8,096 bases of DNA from Hyphomicrobiales bacterium (lineage in GTDB: Bacteria; Pseudomonadota; Alphaproteobacteria; Rhizobiales; Beijerinckiaceae). Both the position numbers and the translations under genes were made by a program. The notes beneath the pieces are model-generated. The model made no database searches and was not told the DNA's origin. It saw only the letters and a list, made by a program, of their open reading frames with translations. This document shows, in pieces, positions 6,483 to 8,096 of the stretch. Within the stretch, counting starts at the first letter, position 1. Each line of letters starts with the position of its first letter. Location of the stretch: positions 1 through 8,096 of the forward strand of contig PXAW01000465.1 in NCBI GenBank assembly GCA_003567055.1, given 5' to 3'.

Positions 6483-6501
6483 CCCTGTGTCTCCGGCCAT
6501 A

Positions 6502-6533
6502 CCCTGGCAGGCTTGTGAACCTGCCTGCCAGGG
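6502..6533. terminator. Strong inverted repeat, probable terminator between convergent genes
   Basis: A perfect 11-bp inverted repeat, CCCTGGCAGGC (6502-6512) and GCCTGCCAGGG (6523-6533), encloses a 10-base loop. It begins 20 bases after the dehydrogenase stop and lies 69 bases beyond the stop of the convergent exonuclease gene. Neither side has a T-run, so it may act as a U-less bidirectional terminator or as a 3'-end stabilising hairpin. The symmetry is seen directly; the role is inferred from position. The remaining bases up to 6602 show no gene. Confidence 0.6.
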
Positions 6534-6602
6534 CTCGGCGACAACTGGAAAGCCACACTCGGCAAGGCAGCGGGCCTCAGCTTCCTCGTCTGAGCCCTCG
6601 CC

Positions 6603-8096
6603 TCAATTCAGATCCTTCAACAGCCGTCCGTGTTTGCGCATTTCGCCGACCAGGTCGCCGAATGTCGGGAAGCCGCGGGCGCGCAGCATGGGGAGCATGC
6701 GCACGAGCGCCTGGGCGGTGGCCTCGGCATCGCCGAGCGCGGTGTGGCGGGCGGCTTCCGGGATGATGATGCCGAAGCGGGACGCGAGCGCGTCCAGCGA
6801 ATGGCTCTCGCCCTGGCCGAAGAGAACGGCGGAGGCGAGCACCGTGTCGAGGATCGGATTGTCGAAGCGCTGGCAGATATCCGCCTCGTGCCGGCGCAGG
6901 AAGGCCATGTCGAAGGGCGCGTTATGCGCCACCAGCACGGCGCCCGCCGCGAAGCGGTGGAAGCGCGCCCCGGCCTCGCCGATATGCGGCGCGCCGATCA
7001 CCATCTGCGGCGTGATGCCGTGGACGGCGGTGGCGCCGGGCGGGATCGGGCGCTGCGGGTCGATCAGCGTCTCGAACACCTCGCCATCGACGATGCGGCC
7101 ATTGACCACCCGCAGGGCGGCGAGCTGCACGATCTCGTCCCTCTCGGGATCGAGCCCGGTGGTCTCGGTATCGAAGACGACGTAGGCCAGATCATTGAGC
7201 GCGCTCTGCGCGATCCCGGCGCTGCGGGCGCGGTCGAGCAGGGCGAAATCATAGACGGCCGAGCGGCGCAGCGGCGCCGGCGGGGCCACGGCACGGCGCG
7301 CCCGGCGCAGGGCGATGCGCAGGCCCGACCCGTCATCCACGGGCGCGAGCGCGCTGCCATGACGGGCGAGCACCATGGCGGCGGTGAGTTCAGGCGCTTC
7401 CGGATCGATCGGCTCAGCGCACCACTCCGCGAGCGCCTCTTCGCAAAGCGGCGCGCCCTGCCAGCCGAGCGCGAGCGCCGCGCCGGGCCCGTCCTCCTCG
7501 ATCGCAGTGAGCACGAACTCCGCCCGCGCACCGTCATCGGCCAGCCGGCGCAGGATATGGGCCAGCATGGCGAGGAAGCCGTAGCCATCGACGCGCAGGA
7601 ACAGATCCGGCCCGGTGACCGAGAGCGCGATCCCGCGCCCGGCGAGGCGGGCCTGCACGGCGTCGGCGAGATCGGCCGAGCGCAGTTCCGGCAGGGCCGG
7701 CGCATCGGCCAGAAGATGCGTCAGTTCGGCGAGCAGACCCGCCGCGTCCTGGGTGATCCGGGCCGCGTCCCCATCACCGTCGCGCAGGGCGCGCCGGGCC
7801 TCGTGAAGGCGCGGCAGGGCGCGGGCGATGCGCGCTTCGCGTTCGGCGGCGGCGGCATGGGTGGCGGTGACATCGGCGAGGCTGAGCACGTATCCGCCGC
7901 TGGAAGCCGCATCCTGCGCTTCACGCACCTCACCCTCACGCCCTTCTCCTTCGCGCCCTTCTCCTGCGCGCCCGACCAGCCGCATCCGCCCTTCGAGGAC
8001 GAGGCTGCCGTCGCGGCTGGTGCACAGGAGATCCGCATGCGCCTGCGGCCCGCGCGTCGCAGCGAGCCGCGCATGGGCGCGCCGGATCGGCTCGTC
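6603..8096 (-). CDS. PAS-like / degenerate kinase-like region fused to DEDDh 3'-5' exonuclease (5' end outside window)
   Basis: The frame is open from the right edge, giving 497 visible residues, numbered from the codon at 8096. About 1-80 looks like the end of a PAS-like domain (SLVLEGRMRLV ... GYVLSLADVT). About 85-265 resembles a histidine kinase dimerisation/ATPase region but lacks a clear H-box, N-box asparagine and glycine boxes, so kinase activity is doubtful. About 305-470 is a DnaQ-like exonuclease: Asp309 and Glu311 in DTETTGL, Asp396 in HNAPFD, and His451 and Asp456 in HTALGDAEAT, with all metal-binding acids present. It should degrade single-stranded 3' ends, perhaps under control of the sensory-like part. 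An ATG at 7985 lies inside the PAS-like region and is not the true start. The gene is very GC-rich compared with the metabolic cluster and convergent to it. Such fusions are annotated as DNA polymerase III epsilon-related, but this is not the replicative DnaQ. Confidence 0.85.
   Translation of the reverse strand, partial: DEPIRRAHARLAATRGPQAHADLLCTSRDGSLVLEGRMRLVGRAGEGREGEGREGEVREAQDAASSGGYVLSLADVTATHAAAAEREARIARALPRLHEARRALRDGDGDAARITQDAAGLLAELTHLLADAPALPELRSADLADAVQARLAGRGIALSVTGPDLFLRVDGYGFLAMLAHILRRLADDGARAEFVLTAIEEDGPGAALALGWQGAPLCEEALAEWCAEPIDPEAPELTAAMVLARHGSALAPVDDGSGLRIALRRARRAVAPPAPLRRSAVYDFALLDRARSAGIAQSALNDLAYVVFDTETTGLDPERDEIVQLAALRVVNGRIVDGEVFETLIDPQRPIPPGATAVHGITPQMVIGAPHIGEAGARFHRFAAGAVLVAHNAPFDMAFLRRHEADICQRFDNPILDTVLASAVLFGQGESHSLDALASRFGIIIPEAARHTALGDAEATAQALVRMLPMLRARGFPTFGDLVGEMRKHGRLLKDLN
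7920..7964 (-). repeat. Three 15-bp tandem repeats inside the exonuclease-fusion gene
   Basis: Read on the coding strand, the units are GGAGAAGGGCGCGAA, GGAGAAGGGCGTGAG and GGTGAGGTGCGTGAA. They encode GEGRE-GEGRE-GEVRE (residues 45-59 of the visible protein). The repeat keeps the frame and falls in a loop between two beta-strand-like parts of the PAS-like region. It looks like a small in-frame minisatellite that could vary in copy number between strains. Confidence 0.75.

Noticed and set aside
5661..6500. Long minus-strand open frame opposite the acyl-CoA dehydrogenase
   Set aside because: It mirrors the codon pattern of a well-supported gene, is rich in His/Arg/Asp as expected of a shadow frame, and shows no family motif.
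6403..7185. Plus-strand open frame across the convergent junction and the exonuclease gene
   Set aside because: The translation is Ser/Arg/Ala-rich and low in complexity, and it overlaps two well-supported genes and the hairpin.

Overview
The window looks like a high-GC alphaproteobacterial chromosome. This rests on the overall base composition, the ECF sigma factor type at the left edge, and the PAS-like/kinase-like/exonuclease fusion at the right edge. Genus or order cannot be fixed from the sequence alone. There are eight protein genes, two of them cut by the window edges. No RNA gene, transposase, CRISPR array or integrase was seen.

Left edge (1-317): the N-terminal 69 residues of an ECF sigma factor on the minus strand. 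It is preceded by a good match to a known ECF promoter architecture (GTAACG-N16-CGAA), placed so close to the ATG that the mRNA would be almost leaderless.

Centre (318-4004, minus strand): a tightly packed four-gene operon read right to left. It encodes a stand-alone ketoacyl synthase III (FabH-like), a class III PLP aminotransferase of omega-transaminase type, a small hot-dog thioesterase resembling fluoroacetyl-CoA thioesterase FlK, and a ten-helix EamA/DMT transporter. The junctions are a 4-base gap, an 8-base overlap and a 4-base gap, each with its own Shine-Dalgarno, so co-transcription and translational coupling are likely.

Centre right (4005-6482, plus strand): a divergently transcribed LysR-type regulator, then an acyl-CoA dehydrogenase behind an AT-rich spacer. 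The layout suggests one regulon. The dehydrogenase could prepare an acyl-CoA, the KAS III could extend or condense it, the aminotransferase could aminate the keto product, the thioesterase could release or proofread the acyl thioester, and the EamA protein could export the small product. This is an inference, and I do not recognise the cluster as a characterised pathway. It is the best candidate here for an undescribed biosynthetic or signalling system.

Right edge (6483-8096): a strong hairpin, probably a terminator, lies between the dehydrogenase and a convergent, very GC-rich gene. That gene encodes a PAS-like/degenerate-kinase-like region fused to a DEDDh 3'-5' exonuclease, with its 5' end outside the window. 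Its composition is clearly richer in G+C than the metabolic cluster (53/60 G+C in 7261-7320, 36/60 in 3301-3360), which fits an accessory cluster lying beside a conserved gene.
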